Shown here piece by piece: positions 51,917 to 61,924 of a stretch of DNA of 64,000 nt. A program made the translations under genes and the position numbers. Origin of the DNA: Sphingobacterium mizutaii (lineage in GTDB: Bacteria > Bacteroidota > Bacteroidia > Sphingobacteriales > Sphingobacteriaceae); the NCBI RefSeq assembly GCF_900187125.1, contig NZ_LT906468.1, positions 4,278,001-4,342,000 on the forward strand. Reading direction: 5' to 3'. The first letter of the stretch is position 1, and every line of letters begins with the position of its first letter. The notes beneath the pieces were generated by a model, which was given only the letters and a program-made list of their open reading frames with translations, ran no database searches and was not told the DNA's origin.

Positions 51917-53848
51917 TTATTCTTGATTAGTGATGTGTTTATCCAACTGCTCAAATACCGAATTCTGCGAGATATATTCCGGTACGATTTCCTTGATCAG
52001 CTCTACCAATACCATTGGGTTATGGTTAGCGCCTTGATTGGCTACCTGAGCACATAGGTGTTCAATACGTTGTTTGTTGACATCCAGTTCTTCGGTCCTT
52101 ACCCTGGCGATCATAATTTTCTGATGATGAGTTTTGGTCGTGTTTTCATTGTCCGCAAGCAGCTCCTCATAGATCTTTTCACCCGGACGCAGGCCAGTTA
52201 CTTCAATACCGATGTCTTCAGGATAATTATAGCCTTTCAGGCGGATCATTCGTATCGCAAGATCCATGATCTTCACAGGCTGTCCCATGTCGAACACATA
52301 GATCTCACCGCCCTGACCCATCACTGCCGCTTCCTGCACCAATTGGCAGGCCTCCGGAATGGTCATAAAATAACGCGTAATATCTTGGTGGGTAACAGTC
52401 AGTGGACCGCCACGTTTCAGCTGCTTCTCAAATAATGGAATAACCGAACCGTTCGAGCCCAAAACGTTCCCAAAACGAGTCACAATAAAATTGGTCTTGC
52501 TCTGTCTGTTCAGTGCAGAGACGTAGATCTCCGCTGCTCTCTTAGTTGCACCCATGACATTTGTAGGGTTCACCGCCTTGTCCGTAGACACCATCACGAA
52601 TTTCTCAACCCCATATTTATCAGCCATGTCGGCAAGGTTCTTCGAACCCCAAACATTCGTCAAAATAGACTCATATGGATTCTGTTCCATCAAAGGAACA
52701 TGCTTATAGGCAGCTGCATGGAACACAATCTGTGGCATATAATGCTCAAAGACAGATTCCATAAACTGACGGTCACGGACATTGCCAACCATAAATAAAG
52801 TATCTTTATGGCAATTGGCCCTTAACTCCTGTTGTATATCATAGAGTGCAGATTCAGCCTGATCTATAACGATCAGTTTATCAAAATCCGTAAAACTGAT
52901 CTGACGAACCAGCTCCGAGCCAATAGATCCCGCTCCACCCGTAACCAAGATAACCCGGTCGCGCATCATTTCATGGACAACAGGATTCTCCAATTTTATG
53001 GCCTCCCTACCCAATAAATCATCGATCTTCAAGGTACGTAATTGTCTAGTAGCCACTTTTCCGCTCATCAACCTTGCTGAAGTAGGCATGATTTTAAGCT
53101 TTACAGGCAATGGTTCTATTTGAGAAGAAATACGTGAAACCCGATCTTTGTTATTGTCGTCCAACGCGATAATGATACTGTCGACCTTCAGTTTCTCAAC
53201 AAATTCCTTCGTCAAGCGAGCCATGCTGATAATCTTATAGCCATTGATCATTTTCCCGATTCTATTAGGATTATCATCTGCAAATGCCACCACCTTTACC
53301 TTTCTGCGCGTATCATTGCGCAATAAGTTCAAGGTGGTGTTTCCCATATTGCCGGCACCAAAGATCAGCACATTCTCCACCTCACGGCCGCCAAAGAAAA
53401 AGCTCTCATAGATGGTGCGGTAAAAAATCCTTGCCGCCACGAGACATACCGTTGTAAAGAATGCATGGGTAAACAAAACGGCATAAGAAGGACGCAGATA
53501 TTCACTGATTTCAGCCGTACGCTCATAATTGAAGCGTATAACCGTTGAAACCAACATCAGTACAGCCCAAGCCGCAAAAACAGCCTTGAAAATCCCCCAA
53601 GCATCCCGAAAACCAGCCTGCCTTACAATACCGCGATATGTCTTGAAATATAGAAAGGACAAGTAGTAAACTGCCCCGATCAAAATGGACTTCTTGACCA
53701 TCAACTCCACAGTGAATCTTCCCTTGAAACTATTAACCACAAAATTCGATAGGTAATAGCAAAAAATTACTATCATCATATCGATCAGTAAGATAACCCA
53801 TCTAGGGCTGTCTTTCTTGAAATACTTTCTCAGTCCAACTATGTCCAT
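51917..53848 (-). CDS. CapD-like nucleotide-sugar 4,6-dehydratase/epimerase
   Basis: A 643-residue membrane protein with four N-terminal helices (residues about 15-145), a first NAD-binding domain (NVLIFGAGNMGN near 160) and the catalytic SDR domain (LVTGGAGSIGSELVRQ near 304, with MVSTDKAVNPTNVMG near 418). This is the FlaA1/WbpM-type UDP-sugar 4,6-dehydratase of capsule and O-antigen loci. It is the downstream end of the polysaccharide operon. A hybrid IS remnant lies between it and the rest. Confidence 0.93.
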   Translation of the reverse strand: MDIVGLRKYFKKDSPRWVILLIDMMIVIFCYYLSNFVVNSFKGRFTVELMVKKSILIGAVYYLSFLYFKTYRGIVRQAGFRDAWGIFKAVFAAWAVLMLVSTVIRFNYERTAEISEYLRPSYAVLFTHAFFTTVCLVAARIFYRTIYESFFFGGREVENVLIFGAGNMGNTTLNLLRNDTRRKVKVVAFADDNPNRIGKMINGYKIISMARLTKEFVEKLKVDSIIIALDDNNKDRVSRISSQIEPLPVKLKIMPTSARLMSGKVATRQLRTLKIDDLLGREAIKLENPVVHEMMRDRVILVTGGAGSIGSELVRQISFTDFDKLIVIDQAESALYDIQQELRANCHKDTLFMVGNVRDRQFMESVFEHYMPQIVFHAAAYKHVPLMEQNPYESILTNVWGSKNLADMADKYGVEKFVMVSTDKAVNPTNVMGATKRAAEIYVSALNRQSKTNFIVTRFGNVLGSNGSVIPLFEKQLKRGGPLTVTHQDITRYFMTIPEACQLVQEAAVMGQGGEIYVFDMGQPVKIMDLAIRMIRLKGYNYPEDIGIEVTGLRPGEKIYEELLADNENTTKTHHQKIMIARVRTEELDVNKQRIEHLCAQVANQGANHNPMVLVELIKEIVPEYISQNSVFEQLDKHITNQE

Positions 53849-54160
53849 TAACTACTAATATTTTCCTTTAAAATTAAAGCCAAACCTATTTTGGGAGTAG
53901 GTCCGTGTGTCGTGTATCAGAGTAAACAGCTACAAAGTTAGTGCCACAAGATGACGTAAAAATACTATCAATTGTCTATTAACAAGTTATGGTTAAATTC
54001 GTTAGTGTACTCTGCTTAGATTGATTAAATCTTTAACAAAGATAGAAATATAAACTACGCGAAACAATCTAATGAATAATTTAACAAGAACTTAATTTCA
54101 TTGTAACCCTCCCTGTTTTCGAACTGGCATCCAGGCGAGTTTTCAAATATAAATATAGTT

Positions 54161-54204
54161 GTTATCAATAGGTCAATCTTTTTTAAAGTTGACCTATTGA
54201 TAAC
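54161..54204. repeat. 16-base perfect inverted repeat at the IS remnant
   Basis: GTTATCAATAGGTCAA (54161-54176) faces its exact complement (54189-54204) across a 12-base loop with T6. It overlaps the last codons and stop of the hybrid transposase frame. It can act as a terminator and may mark the inserted end of the IS piece. Confidence 0.6.
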
Positions 54205-54574
54205 ATGCCGCCGGCAGGGCATCGTATTCCATTGGTGTCTTTCCTCCCAATGATTCATGTGGTCTTTTGTAGTTGTAATCCTGTAGCCATTCTTCTGCAA
54301 GTATCTGTACTTGTAGAGTGTCTTCAAAGAGGTACTCGAAACGCTCGTCCCGATAGGCGGGGTTCCCCGATCTGAGCATCCGCTCAAGAACTGGATCTTC
54401 CAGCTCCAGTATCCTTTCCAGAGATAGATTCAGGTCCGTTACCTTCTTTAGATAGGACTTTACCGTATTCTTGCTGATGGAAAGATGACGGGCTATTGTT
54501 TTAATGGGATAATTCTCCCTGTGCAATCGTATTAACTGTTTGATCTGACTCATGGGTCTTGATTTACCGGCCAT
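54194..54574 (-). pseudogene. Hybrid transposase remnant: IS21 start joined to IS3 end
   Basis: One frame, two different transposases. The N-terminal half (MAGKSRPMSQIKQLIRLHRE, IARHLSISKNTVKSYLKK, ..GNPAYRDERFEYL) is the helix-turn-helix start of an IS21-family IstA. After 'EYL' the text switches to FEDTLQVQILAEEWLQDYNY and 'KRPHESLGGKTPMEY', the C-terminus of an IS3-family integrase-type transposase. The DDE catalytic region of both is missing, so it cannot move. ATG at 54574 or 54553 is probable; the open frame to 54718 runs through IS-end DNA. Confidence 0.75.
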
Positions 54575-54643
54575 TGGAATATATCGATTAGGTCTAGCCC
54601 AAATAAACCAAAAAACAGAAACCCATGAAAAATGAGTGTATAA

Positions 54644-54829
54644 GGGGTCAACATCGTCCAGAATAAAATGACCATATCTCGAAAGAGGGGTCAGCTTGCT
54701 CCAGAATAAATTGTTCAAACCCTTATTTGAGGGGTCAATATCCGCCAGAATGCCATGCTTTAACAGCCTCTAAATGCAGATGGTGATTTCTTTTTTGTCC
54801 AGATTGCTGGGGTCAGCTTACTCCAGAAT
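54644..54829. repeat. Four 21-base repeats of an IS21-type end
   Basis: GGGGTCA-N6/7-CCAGAAT occurs at 54644-54664, 54687-54707, 54731-54751 and 54809-54829, all in the same orientation. Multiple short direct repeats near the ends are a property of IS21-family elements, where the transposase binds. Two copies of TGGCCCAATA-CCTCCG (about 54846 and 54904) follow. They lie upstream of the IS21-like start of the hybrid transposase, as expected. Confidence 0.6.
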
Positions 54830-55247
54830 ATCCACAACACTTATTTGGCCCAATAACCTCCGAAAATCAAACGGAATTTTGGCGCAGTGGACAACGAAAT
54901 CAGTGGCCCAATAGCCTCCGTTTTATACATTCTGGGAATCTGTTGACATACGAACTATATTAATATTGGATTAAAAATTTAAAATCAAAACCTTCTCAAT
55001 AAACAATATAAATTTAATATTTAATTTATTGTTTTGCGATAAAATAATATTAAGGGTTGATTACCAGATTGTTACCAAATACTAATTTGTGAAGAATATG
55101 CTGATGTAGTCGTAAACTTCAAAAGAAAAGTCCAATGAAATAATTCATTGCACTTACGAAAAATCAAAATTAACGTGTGGATGTCAATTAATGATTCTAT
55201 AAATTTATAACAAATAATTGAAATCAAGTTCAATTATGCAATGATCA
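54830..55247. other. AT-rich intergenic stretch downstream of the Wzc gene
   Basis: No gene is seen. From 54950 on the DNA is very AT-rich. The left part contains further IS-end-like repeats (TGGCCCAATA); the right part must contain the end of the polysaccharide transcript from Wzc, but no strong terminator is visible. Confidence 0.4.
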
Positions 55248-57641
55248 TTACTTTTTCTTTTTGAAAAGCTTTCTGAATTGTTTTCCAATTTTAGCTCGTA
55301 ATGATACTGAACTCGCATCAACATAACCATAACCATAACCGTAGCCATAACCATAGCCATATCCTCTAGCAAAGTCAACATCATTTAATACTACTGCCAT
55401 ATTGCGAAGTTTGCCATCTTCATATAGTTCTTTAGGAACATTCAATAAGCGTTTATCTAGGTAATTCGCTCTAGTAACATACATAGTCAGATCTGCAAAT
55501 TCAGAAATCAATAAGGTATCGGTTACCAAACTTACCGGAGCCGTATCAACAATAACAAAATCATAATGTTCACGGCCGTATTCGATTACTTCCTTAAAGT
55601 GGCCATTCATCAATAACTCAGCAGGATTTGGAGCAATATAACCTGAATAGATAATATCAAAATCATAAGGTGCAGGCTTGCGAATAATAATATTATCCAC
55701 CGGCATATCCGGATTGATCAAATATTGTGTAATACCAATATTGGTATGCTGTAAATGGGATAAGCCAAGATAATCCAATACTTTTGGAGAACGAATATCT
55801 GCACCGATCAATAATACCCTTTTACCAGACATAGCAAGTATTCTGGAAAGGTTCGTCGAAACAAAGGATTTACCCTCACCCGATGTTGTTGAAGTCACAA
55901 AGATTACTGCTGAATCCTTTTTGGCTCCTAACATAAAAGCAATATTCGTTCGCAAGATCCGGAATGCCTCTGCCAAAGATGATCTATCATTGTCCTTAAC
56001 AACCGGATCATCCGAAGCTGGAATCTCCCCCAAAATAGGTGCATTAAATTTCTCCTCAATATCTTTCCTTGAATGAACCTTATTGTCCATTAAGAATTTC
56101 AAATAAAGTGCTGTAAAAGGTATAACAATACTTGCAAATAATGCCCCAAATAAAATTAATATTTTATTTGGTGAAACAGGTACATTTGATCCATACGCTT
56201 TATCAATTACCTTTAAAATTGCAGGAGTTGCAGATGCTTTAATTTCAGTTTCCTCTCTTTTCTGTAATAGAAACAAATATAAGGATTCAACTATTTGCTG
56301 TTCTCTTGAAATATCTTTAAAGCCTCTTTCTTGGTTTGGCAATTCATTTAATTTTCCTTCAAACTTATTCTTTTGTAACTGTACAGAATTTACATTACTT
56401 TGCAAAACCTGTCTATAATTAGAAAGAGACATTTTTAAAGATGAACCTAATTCATTAATATTTTTATTCAAATTCTGAACAATTGGATTATCTGGTGTAG
56501 CAGATTTTAAGAGGTCTTCTCGTTCTAAAACCAAATCATTATAACTCTTAACACTATTCTGGATGGATTGATCATCTAATCCAATATTAGTGGGTAATAA
56601 ATTTCCAGTATTGGTATTTACAGCAGAACCCATCATATCGGCAAGCCTTAATTGAGTTTGATATTCAACTAATTTACGTTCATTTTCAGAAGCATTTTGC
56701 ATATATAATTGAACTTCAGAAGTCATATCAACCATATTATTTCTGTCCTTATAATCTGCAACTTTAGAATCAGCATCAGACAAGTTCTTAGAAATTAAGT
56801 CCAATCGAGAATCTATAAATGAAATGGTAGCTCTACTTAATTTTGTTTTATCATCAGTTACATCCTGATTATATTGATCGACAATTGAATTTAAAATAAG
56901 TTCAGCTTTTTTTATATTTCCAGAATTAATGGAATAATTAACCACATATGATTGCTTTTCCTTATTTGGAGTAATTTGAACTGCTTTAAGTAAATCATCA
57001 ACTGCCTTATTAACATGAACATATGAAATCTTAAGTTCAGAATCTATTTTTTTGTTACCCTGGGGAAGGATTATAACAGGCCCTAATGAAGTTTCGAATT
57101 TATTCCCTAATTTGAAATTCCTTTGACCGTATTCTTCATCCTCTATTATATATTCATCGCCTTTTTTAGTAATCAAAAAATTACGAGAAATAGAATCTAA
57201 CTTAGGGTTATTTTGATCTAATAAAACAAGTCTTAATGGAGTTTGAGATTCTAATAATTCAGAAGACTTTACATTTCCTTTATTTAAATAGATTATGTTT
57301 AATCTGTTTTGTTCAACCACCTTTTGAAAAATTCTTCTTGATTTCATAACATCAATTTGATCAAGCACAAAAGCTGACCCTTGACTTCCTCCAGCAAGAT
57401 TCGCAATCTCAGATAAACCTGCCAATTCACCAGACGCTTTGTTTTCATCTTGTAATAAAATTTTTGATGTTACATTATATATCTTATTTGCATACCGTAA
57501 ATATACAAATGCAATCATTAAACATAATATTATTGAAAATACAAACCATTTCCAATAATAAACATATTGCTCGAACAACTGCTTTAAATTTATTTCCTTT
57601 TCTTCAGTTTTAAAAGAAACATTTGATGGTAAATTATTCAT
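55248..57641 (-). CDS. Wzc-type polysaccharide tyrosine autokinase
   Basis: A 797-residue inner-membrane co-polymerase and tyrosine kinase. Two membrane helices flank a large periplasmic coiled-coil part (about residues 35-520). The cytoplasmic kinase has Walker A TSGEGKS near 587, Walker A' VLLIGADIRSP near 613 and Walker B VIVDTAP near 696. The C-terminal tail contains an unusual run of seven Gly-Tyr pairs (near residue 775), the likely autophosphorylation cluster. It follows the Wza gene by 15 bases in one operon. Confidence 0.92.
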   Translation of the reverse strand: MNNLPSNVSFKTEEKEINLKQLFEQYVYYWKWFVFSIILCLMIAFVYLRYANKIYNVTSKILLQDENKASGELAGLSEIANLAGGSQGSAFVLDQIDVMKSRRIFQKVVEQNRLNIIYLNKGNVKSSELLESQTPLRLVLLDQNNPKLDSISRNFLITKKGDEYIIEDEEYGQRNFKLGNKFETSLGPVIILPQGNKKIDSELKISYVHVNKAVDDLLKAVQITPNKEKQSYVVNYSINSGNIKKAELILNSIVDQYNQDVTDDKTKLSRATISFIDSRLDLISKNLSDADSKVADYKDRNNMVDMTSEVQLYMQNASENERKLVEYQTQLRLADMMGSAVNTNTGNLLPTNIGLDDQSIQNSVKSYNDLVLEREDLLKSATPDNPIVQNLNKNINELGSSLKMSLSNYRQVLQSNVNSVQLQKNKFEGKLNELPNQERGFKDISREQQIVESLYLFLLQKREETEIKASATPAILKVIDKAYGSNVPVSPNKILILFGALFASIVIPFTALYLKFLMDNKVHSRKDIEEKFNAPILGEIPASDDPVVKDNDRSSLAEAFRILRTNIAFMLGAKKDSAVIFVTSTTSGEGKSFVSTNLSRILAMSGKRVLLIGADIRSPKVLDYLGLSHLQHTNIGITQYLINPDMPVDNIIIRKPAPYDFDIIYSGYIAPNPAELLMNGHFKEVIEYGREHYDFVIVDTAPVSLVTDTLLISEFADLTMYVTRANYLDKRLLNVPKELYEDGKLRNMAVVLNDVDFARGYGYGYGYGYGYGYVDASSVSLRAKIGKQFRKLFKKKK

Positions 57642-57656
57642 GAATTTAAAATAATA

Positions 57657-58415
57657 TTAGCGAACAATAACGGCAATTATAGTTATGATTAAACTAGCAA
57701 TTGAAACAAAGATGGATGTATTTTGCGTATATTTCGAAGATTGAATCTTAGCCCCATTGGGTTCAACATATATAACATCATTTTGAGCCAAATAATAAAC
57801 TGGAGAGTTTAATGAATTATTCTTAGTTAAATCTATTCTAAACTCTTCCTTTTTCCCATTTTGTTCTCTAATTACTAATACATTATGTCTTATTCCATTA
57901 ATAGTTAAATCTCCCGCCATTCCTATTGCCTCAAGGATAGTAATTCTATCATTATTTATCGAATATGAACCGGGACTTTTAACTTCACCTAAAACTGTTA
58001 TTCTAAAATTTCTAATTTCCATACTAACACCAGGGTTTATAATAAATCTAGAAACTTCTGATTTCAAAAATTCCATGGCTTCTGTTCTAGTCTTTCCTCC
58101 AATCTTTATTTTCCCAATTTTAGGAAAATCAATTTCACCGTTTACATCTATTGAATAAGTTGGAATAAAAGGATTCGTAGTTTGTAATGTTCCTGTACTG
58201 TTATAACTTGAAACTTGATTAAAAGGCGCAGTAGCTCTAACATCGTCAGCAGTGATTGAAATTGCTAAAATATCTCCTGGTTGAAGTTTTGGAGCATTTA
58301 ATTCATAAGTTGTATTCAACTCTAAAGAATCGGGTTGAAAATAAACTAAATCCTTCCGTGAGGCACAAGAAGTAAATAAACTCACAGCGATAATAAAAGC
58401 GAGAAGTATTCTCAT
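57657..58415 (-). CDS. Polysaccharide export lipoprotein (Wza/OPX)
   Basis: A 252-residue outer-membrane polysaccharide exporter. Signal with lipobox FTSC near residue 17; Poly_export domain starts at LQPGDILAISI near 43 and an SLBB domain follows (RITVLGEVKSPGSY near 130). A C-terminal hydrophobic helix (SIASLIITIIAVIV) replaces the amphipathic helix of E. coli Wza, as usual in Bacteroidota. It is co-transcribed with wzc downstream. Confidence 0.9.
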   Translation of the reverse strand: MRILLAFIIAVSLFTSCASRKDLVYFQPDSLELNTTYELNAPKLQPGDILAISITADDVRATAPFNQVSSYNSTGTLQTTNPFIPTYSIDVNGEIDFPKIGKIKIGGKTRTEAMEFLKSEVSRFIINPGVSMEIRNFRITVLGEVKSPGSYSINNDRITILEAIGMAGDLTINGIRHNVLVIREQNGKKEEFRIDLTKNNSLNSPVYYLAQNDVIYVEPNGAKIQSSKYTQNTSIFVSIASLIITIIAVIVR

Positions 58416-58519
58416 ATTATATTTAATTATTTGGTCAGAAGAAACAAAAATTAGTCCAACTTAGTATGAACCCACAAAAATAATGTATTAATTGTAATAA
58501 TCTAATTTTTTGGTTAATA

Positions 58520-58954
58520 TCAATCTTTTTTAATTTTATAGTTCAGAAAATAACTCAAATCATAAGTAAAATCATCATATTTAGCATGATCTATAGTATG
58601 GTCAGCAAAAACAAGAATTTGACTGTCTTCCTCTAACGCTCTAAATGCTGTTCCATAACCATTAGGGAGATGAAGGATTCTGTTATCCATTGAATTTAAA
58701 ATTATATCCTCCACAATCAAATCTCTACTTGGATTATGCCAATTATCGATTTTGACCACTGAAATTAAAAAACTTCCTGAAAGAACATAAAACCATCTTT
58801 TTTCAATTTTATGGGCTCTCCAACCTCTTATTAAATCAAGATCAGTATTTTTTATGACATAAAATCTTTCAACATCTTTCATATCAAAATCATTGACGAA
58901 ACGAATTTGCCCTCGATTATCTTTGGCAATACCGCCTTGAATGAAATGAAACAT
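58520..58954 (-). CDS. WxcM-like cupin (sugar 3,4-ketoisomerase/epimerase type)
   Basis: A 144-residue cupin of the WxcM/FdtA type that acts on nucleotide-activated keto-sugars. Diagnostic stretches: ERFYVIKN, IRGWRAHKIEKRWFYVLSG and 'GYGTAFRALEEDSQILVFAD'. The His in RGWRAHK is the probable catalytic residue. It begins two bases after the WecA-like gene and ends about 105 bases before Wza. It would modify a deoxy-sugar for the repeat unit; the exact reaction (isomerase or epimerase) is not decided. Confidence 0.75.
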   Translation of the reverse strand: MFHFIQGGIAKDNRGQIRFVNDFDMKDVERFYVIKNTDLDLIRGWRAHKIEKRWFYVLSGSFLISVVKIDNWHNPSRDLIVEDIILNSMDNRILHLPNGYGTAFRALEEDSQILVFADHTIDHAKYDDFTYDLSYFLNYKIKKD

Positions 58955-58956
58955 AA

Positions 58957-59922
58957 TTATTTATCTTTAGGTAAATATTTTTTTACAATTGAATTCTTCA
59001 ATATTAAATAAATCAGGCTAATGATTAATAAAATCAAGATTGAAAAAATAACCTGAGTCTTAAAATCATAAACTGAAAAATAGATTACAAGTAAACCTAC
59101 CATGAATTGAATTAAACTATATAGAAATGAGATCAAAAGTTTATTATATCCTGCTTCATTTCCTAAAAATTGATATAAATGCGACCTATGGGCCTCAAAA
59201 ATATTTTCACCTAATTTCAATCTTCTTAAAATTGTCCAAACAGTATCTATTCCATATACTGTTAAGAACAATATATAAAGTAAATTACCTGTTTTAATAA
59301 TTAATGCACCAAGACAGAATAACAAAATAAAGGCAATTGCAACAGCTCCAACATCTCCTGCAAAAGTTTTTGCTTTATTTCTAAAATTAAAAAACGAGAA
59401 AACTAAAACACCAATCATGGAATAAATTATCAAATTTTGATCGATAAAGCTTTTAGTTGAATTAGCAATTAGCAAGAGAATACCAACAGATAAGCTATAA
59501 CAAGCAGTCATGCCATTAATTCCATCCATAAAATTATAAGCATTAATAACACCTACCACAATAATGAAAGTAATTATTAAATAATACCAAGGTAGAGAAA
59601 ATAAATTCAATTGATAGGCTAATAATAAAACAGAACCAAAATGAACTATTAATCTAATTTTATTTGATAGTGTAAGTATATCATCTAAAAATGATATCAA
59701 TGTCATAAATGTTAAGCCTAAAAAAAACCACGGATATTGAAAACCAGAAACAATAAAATATGCTAATGCAGCAAAATAAAATATAATACCCCCACCTCTT
59801 AATGTAATGGCTGAATGGGAAGACCTTAAATTAGGTTTATCAATTATATTATATCTATCAGCAGTTTTGAAATAGAGTAACTCAATTACAAAAAGTATTG
59901 ATAATAATATCAAATATTGCAT
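58957..59922 (-). CDS. WecA-like undecaprenyl-phosphate sugar-phosphate transferase
   Basis: A 321-residue polytopic enzyme (about ten helices) that attaches the first sugar phosphate to undecaprenyl phosphate. The conserved cytosolic motifs 'LISFLDDILTLSNKIRLIVH' (DD pair) and 'NAYNFMDGINGMTA' (NxxNxxDGxxG) are present, and 'KTFAGDVGAVAI' with 'EAHRSHLYQFL' (HRxHLYQ) follows. The ATG at 59922 is used because the upstream gene ends at 59927; the frame opens earlier. It is the initiating enzyme of the repeat-unit pathway. Confidence 0.9.
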   Translation of the reverse strand: MQYLILLSILFVIELLYFKTADRYNIIDKPNLRSSHSAITLRGGGIIFYFAALAYFIVSGFQYPWFFLGLTFMTLISFLDDILTLSNKIRLIVHFGSVLLLAYQLNLFSLPWYYLIITFIIVVGVINAYNFMDGINGMTACYSLSVGILLLIANSTKSFIDQNLIIYSMIGVLVFSFFNFRNKAKTFAGDVGAVAIAFILLFCLGALIIKTGNLLYILFLTVYGIDTVWTILRRLKLGENIFEAHRSHLYQFLGNEAGYNKLLISFLYSLIQFMVGLLVIYFSVYDFKTQVIFSILILLIISLIYLILKNSIVKKYLPKDK

Positions 59923-59926
59923 AAAA

Positions 59927-60841
59927 TTAAACTGATTTAAATTTAAATGAATCAATGGTAATTTGTATTCCTTGCCTAATATTTAATGGTAATTTATCTA
60001 TATTTAGCTCATTTTTAATTTTGTCATTAGAAACAATGTATGATTCAGTAAGCTTTTTTAACCTTTCTGAATTTAATGGAAGTTTTAATTTATCCCCAAT
60101 TTTGGCAATTGATTGAACAATGTTTTTATTGATATTTAAAATGCGACTTCTTTTTCCTAAAGAATTTGAGATTAATTCAACCAATTCATTGGTTGACAAT
60201 GTGCCATCATCAGAAAAATTATATATACCTGATTTTAAATTAGAATCCGTTATCATCTTAAGTATTAAAAAATTTAGATTATCTATACTTAAGAAAGATC
60301 TTTCATTATAAAAACTACCTAATGGCCAAGGAATTCCCTTTTTTACAACTTCAAATAAAAGATTTAAGTTCCCTTTATTTCCAGGTCCATGAATCATACA
60401 GGGACGAATAATAAAAAGTCTTTTACCAACTGGCAAAACTTTTTCCATCAAATAAGATTCTGCTTCTAGCTTAGATTTGCCATATGGTGTTTTTGGTTGT
60501 GGATTTACATCCTCAAATAATTTAGAATCTAAAGTATCTGCAACCGCTTTAACAGAACTAAAGTAAAAAAAGTCCTTTGCAGATGATTTTAAAAACTTAT
60601 TAAATATGGATATAGTCAAGTCTCGATTAATTTTATAATATTCCTCACTGTTTGATTTATTAGAGGTATCATGTGCTTTTCCCGCTAAATGAATATATCC
60701 TAAAATATCATTGGAAATTCTATTTTCCCATTGCGAATCTCTTAGAGATAAACAAAATATATTAAAATTATTATTTTTTAAAAATTCACTAAGATTTGAT
60801 CCTACAAACCCAGAGCAACCTGTTATTAATAAATTATTCAA
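59927..60841 (-). CDS. NAD-dependent nucleotide-sugar epimerase/dehydratase
   Basis: A 304-residue short-chain dehydrogenase-fold protein. GCSGFVGSNL near residue 8 is the NAD motif, and YGKSKLEAE near 139 gives the catalytic Tyr and Lys; Ser in FFYFSSVKAV near 93 completes the triad. It probably makes a UDP-sugar (4-epimerase, WbpV/Gne-like). It overlaps or abuts its neighbours without gaps, one operon. Confidence 0.87.
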   Translation of the reverse strand: MNNLLITGCSGFVGSNLSEFLKNNNFNIFCLSLRDSQWENRISNDILGYIHLAGKAHDTSNKSNSEEYYKINRDLTISIFNKFLKSSAKDFFYFSSVKAVADTLDSKLFEDVNPQPKTPYGKSKLEAESYLMEKVLPVGKRLFIIRPCMIHGPGNKGNLNLLFEVVKKGIPWPLGSFYNERSFLSIDNLNFLILKMITDSNLKSGIYNFSDDGTLSTNELVELISNSLGKRSRILNINKNIVQSIAKIGDKLKLPLNSERLKKLTESYIVSNDKIKNELNIDKLPLNIRQGIQITIDSFKFKSV

Positions 60842-61924
60842 TTATTTAACTCTCCTTTTCTGAAATTCTGATTTCAAATTAGAGTTATCAGAATCTATTT
60901 TTAAATTTCCAAAATTAGACCTATAAAAATAAATTGGCTGTCTTTTGTTATTATTATATTTTGAAGAACTAACCTTAATTGTTCCGTGCAAATTTTTATG
61001 AGTTTTATCATTTCTATAGCCATGAATAGCAATGCCAGAATCTGAACCATTGTCGGTATGATTAGTAATGTTCAAACTAACATCTTTTAACTGTTTACCT
61101 TTGAATTTTTCAAGAACTACTAATATACCACTCCATTTATTGTTTGAAGTAATTAAGTTTTTTATATTAATATCCTCTATTATATCTGAGATATTATTAG
61201 GCTCAATATCAATACCACTCTCAGGGCTATGACCATTTGAATTACTAATAGTAGATTTCTCAATAGTTATTGATTTTCCTGAAGTAATAGAAATCCCATT
61301 TCTTCTAGAATTATTTATAAAATTATTTGAAATTAAAATTTTTGAACTAACTTTAGATTTAGTACCACCGATATAAATACCATCTCCCCACATATCTTGA
61401 AATTGCCCTCCCACTATAGTTATATCTTCACCTCCTTTAATAGAAATTCCAAACCCCCATTGACCTGTTTTCCCCAAATGACTTTCCCTGTCTCCTTTTA
61501 AATTCGCGTTGACAATTTTAATATTGGATTTATTATTAATTGCAATCATTGAATATCCTTCTTTTGAACTTGGCTTTAATATTAATTTAGAATTTGGTTG
61601 AAAAATTAATATTTGCCCATCATTTAGTATAAGCCCTCTGTCATTAATTAGAATAGGAAAATTTGGCATCAAAATTATTTTTGAATTGTTAATTGCCTCT
61701 TGTAAATAAATTGTATAATCAATATTTCCTCTTTTTGAGTATCCTTTAGGCAAATAGTTTTCAATAGATTTGGCTTGAGTTTTATATTTATTAATAATTT
61801 GATCCGCTAAACTAGATTCAATAATATTACTTATTTGGTTTACTGAATAGGTTTTTTTTGAAAAACCTTGACCATATAATAAAACAGTCCAAATTATTAA
61901 TACTATAGTAAAATTATATTTCAT
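60842..61924 (-). CDS. Secreted parallel beta-helix protein
   Basis: A 360-residue protein with a signal peptide (about residues 1-20, IIWTVLLYGQGFS) and a repetitive body rich in 'I..N..' strand repeats (LISNNFINNSRRNGISIT, KSTISNSNGHSPESG). Right-handed beta-helix folds of this type include polysaccharide lyases and epimerases. Inside a polysaccharide operon it may trim or modify the polymer, but catalytic residues are not identified. It overlaps the preceding glycosyltransferase by about 10 bases. Confidence 0.75.
   Translation of the reverse strand: MKYNFTIVLIIWTVLLYGQGFSKKTYSVNQISNIIESSLADQIINKYKTQAKSIENYLPKGYSKRGNIDYTIYLQEAINNSKIILMPNFPILINDRGLILNDGQILIFQPNSKLILKPSSKEGYSMIAINNKSNIKIVNANLKGDRESHLGKTGQWGFGISIKGGEDITIVGGQFQDMWGDGIYIGGTKSKVSSKILISNNFINNSRRNGISITSGKSITIEKSTISNSNGHSPESGIDIEPNNISDIIEDINIKNLITSNNKWSGILVVLEKFKGKQLKDVSLNITNHTDNGSDSGIAIHGYRNDKTHKNLHGTIKVSSSKYNNNKRQPIYFYRSNFGNLKIDSDNSNLKSEFQKRRVK

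Noticed and set aside
54055..54387. 110-residue minus-strand frame beside the IS remnant
   Set aside because: It overlaps the hybrid transposase in another frame and is a shadow.
55320..55375. Possible CRISPR-like or tandem DNA repeat
   Set aside because: The units are six bases long and in frame with a Gly-Tyr run of the Wzc protein; no spacers exist.
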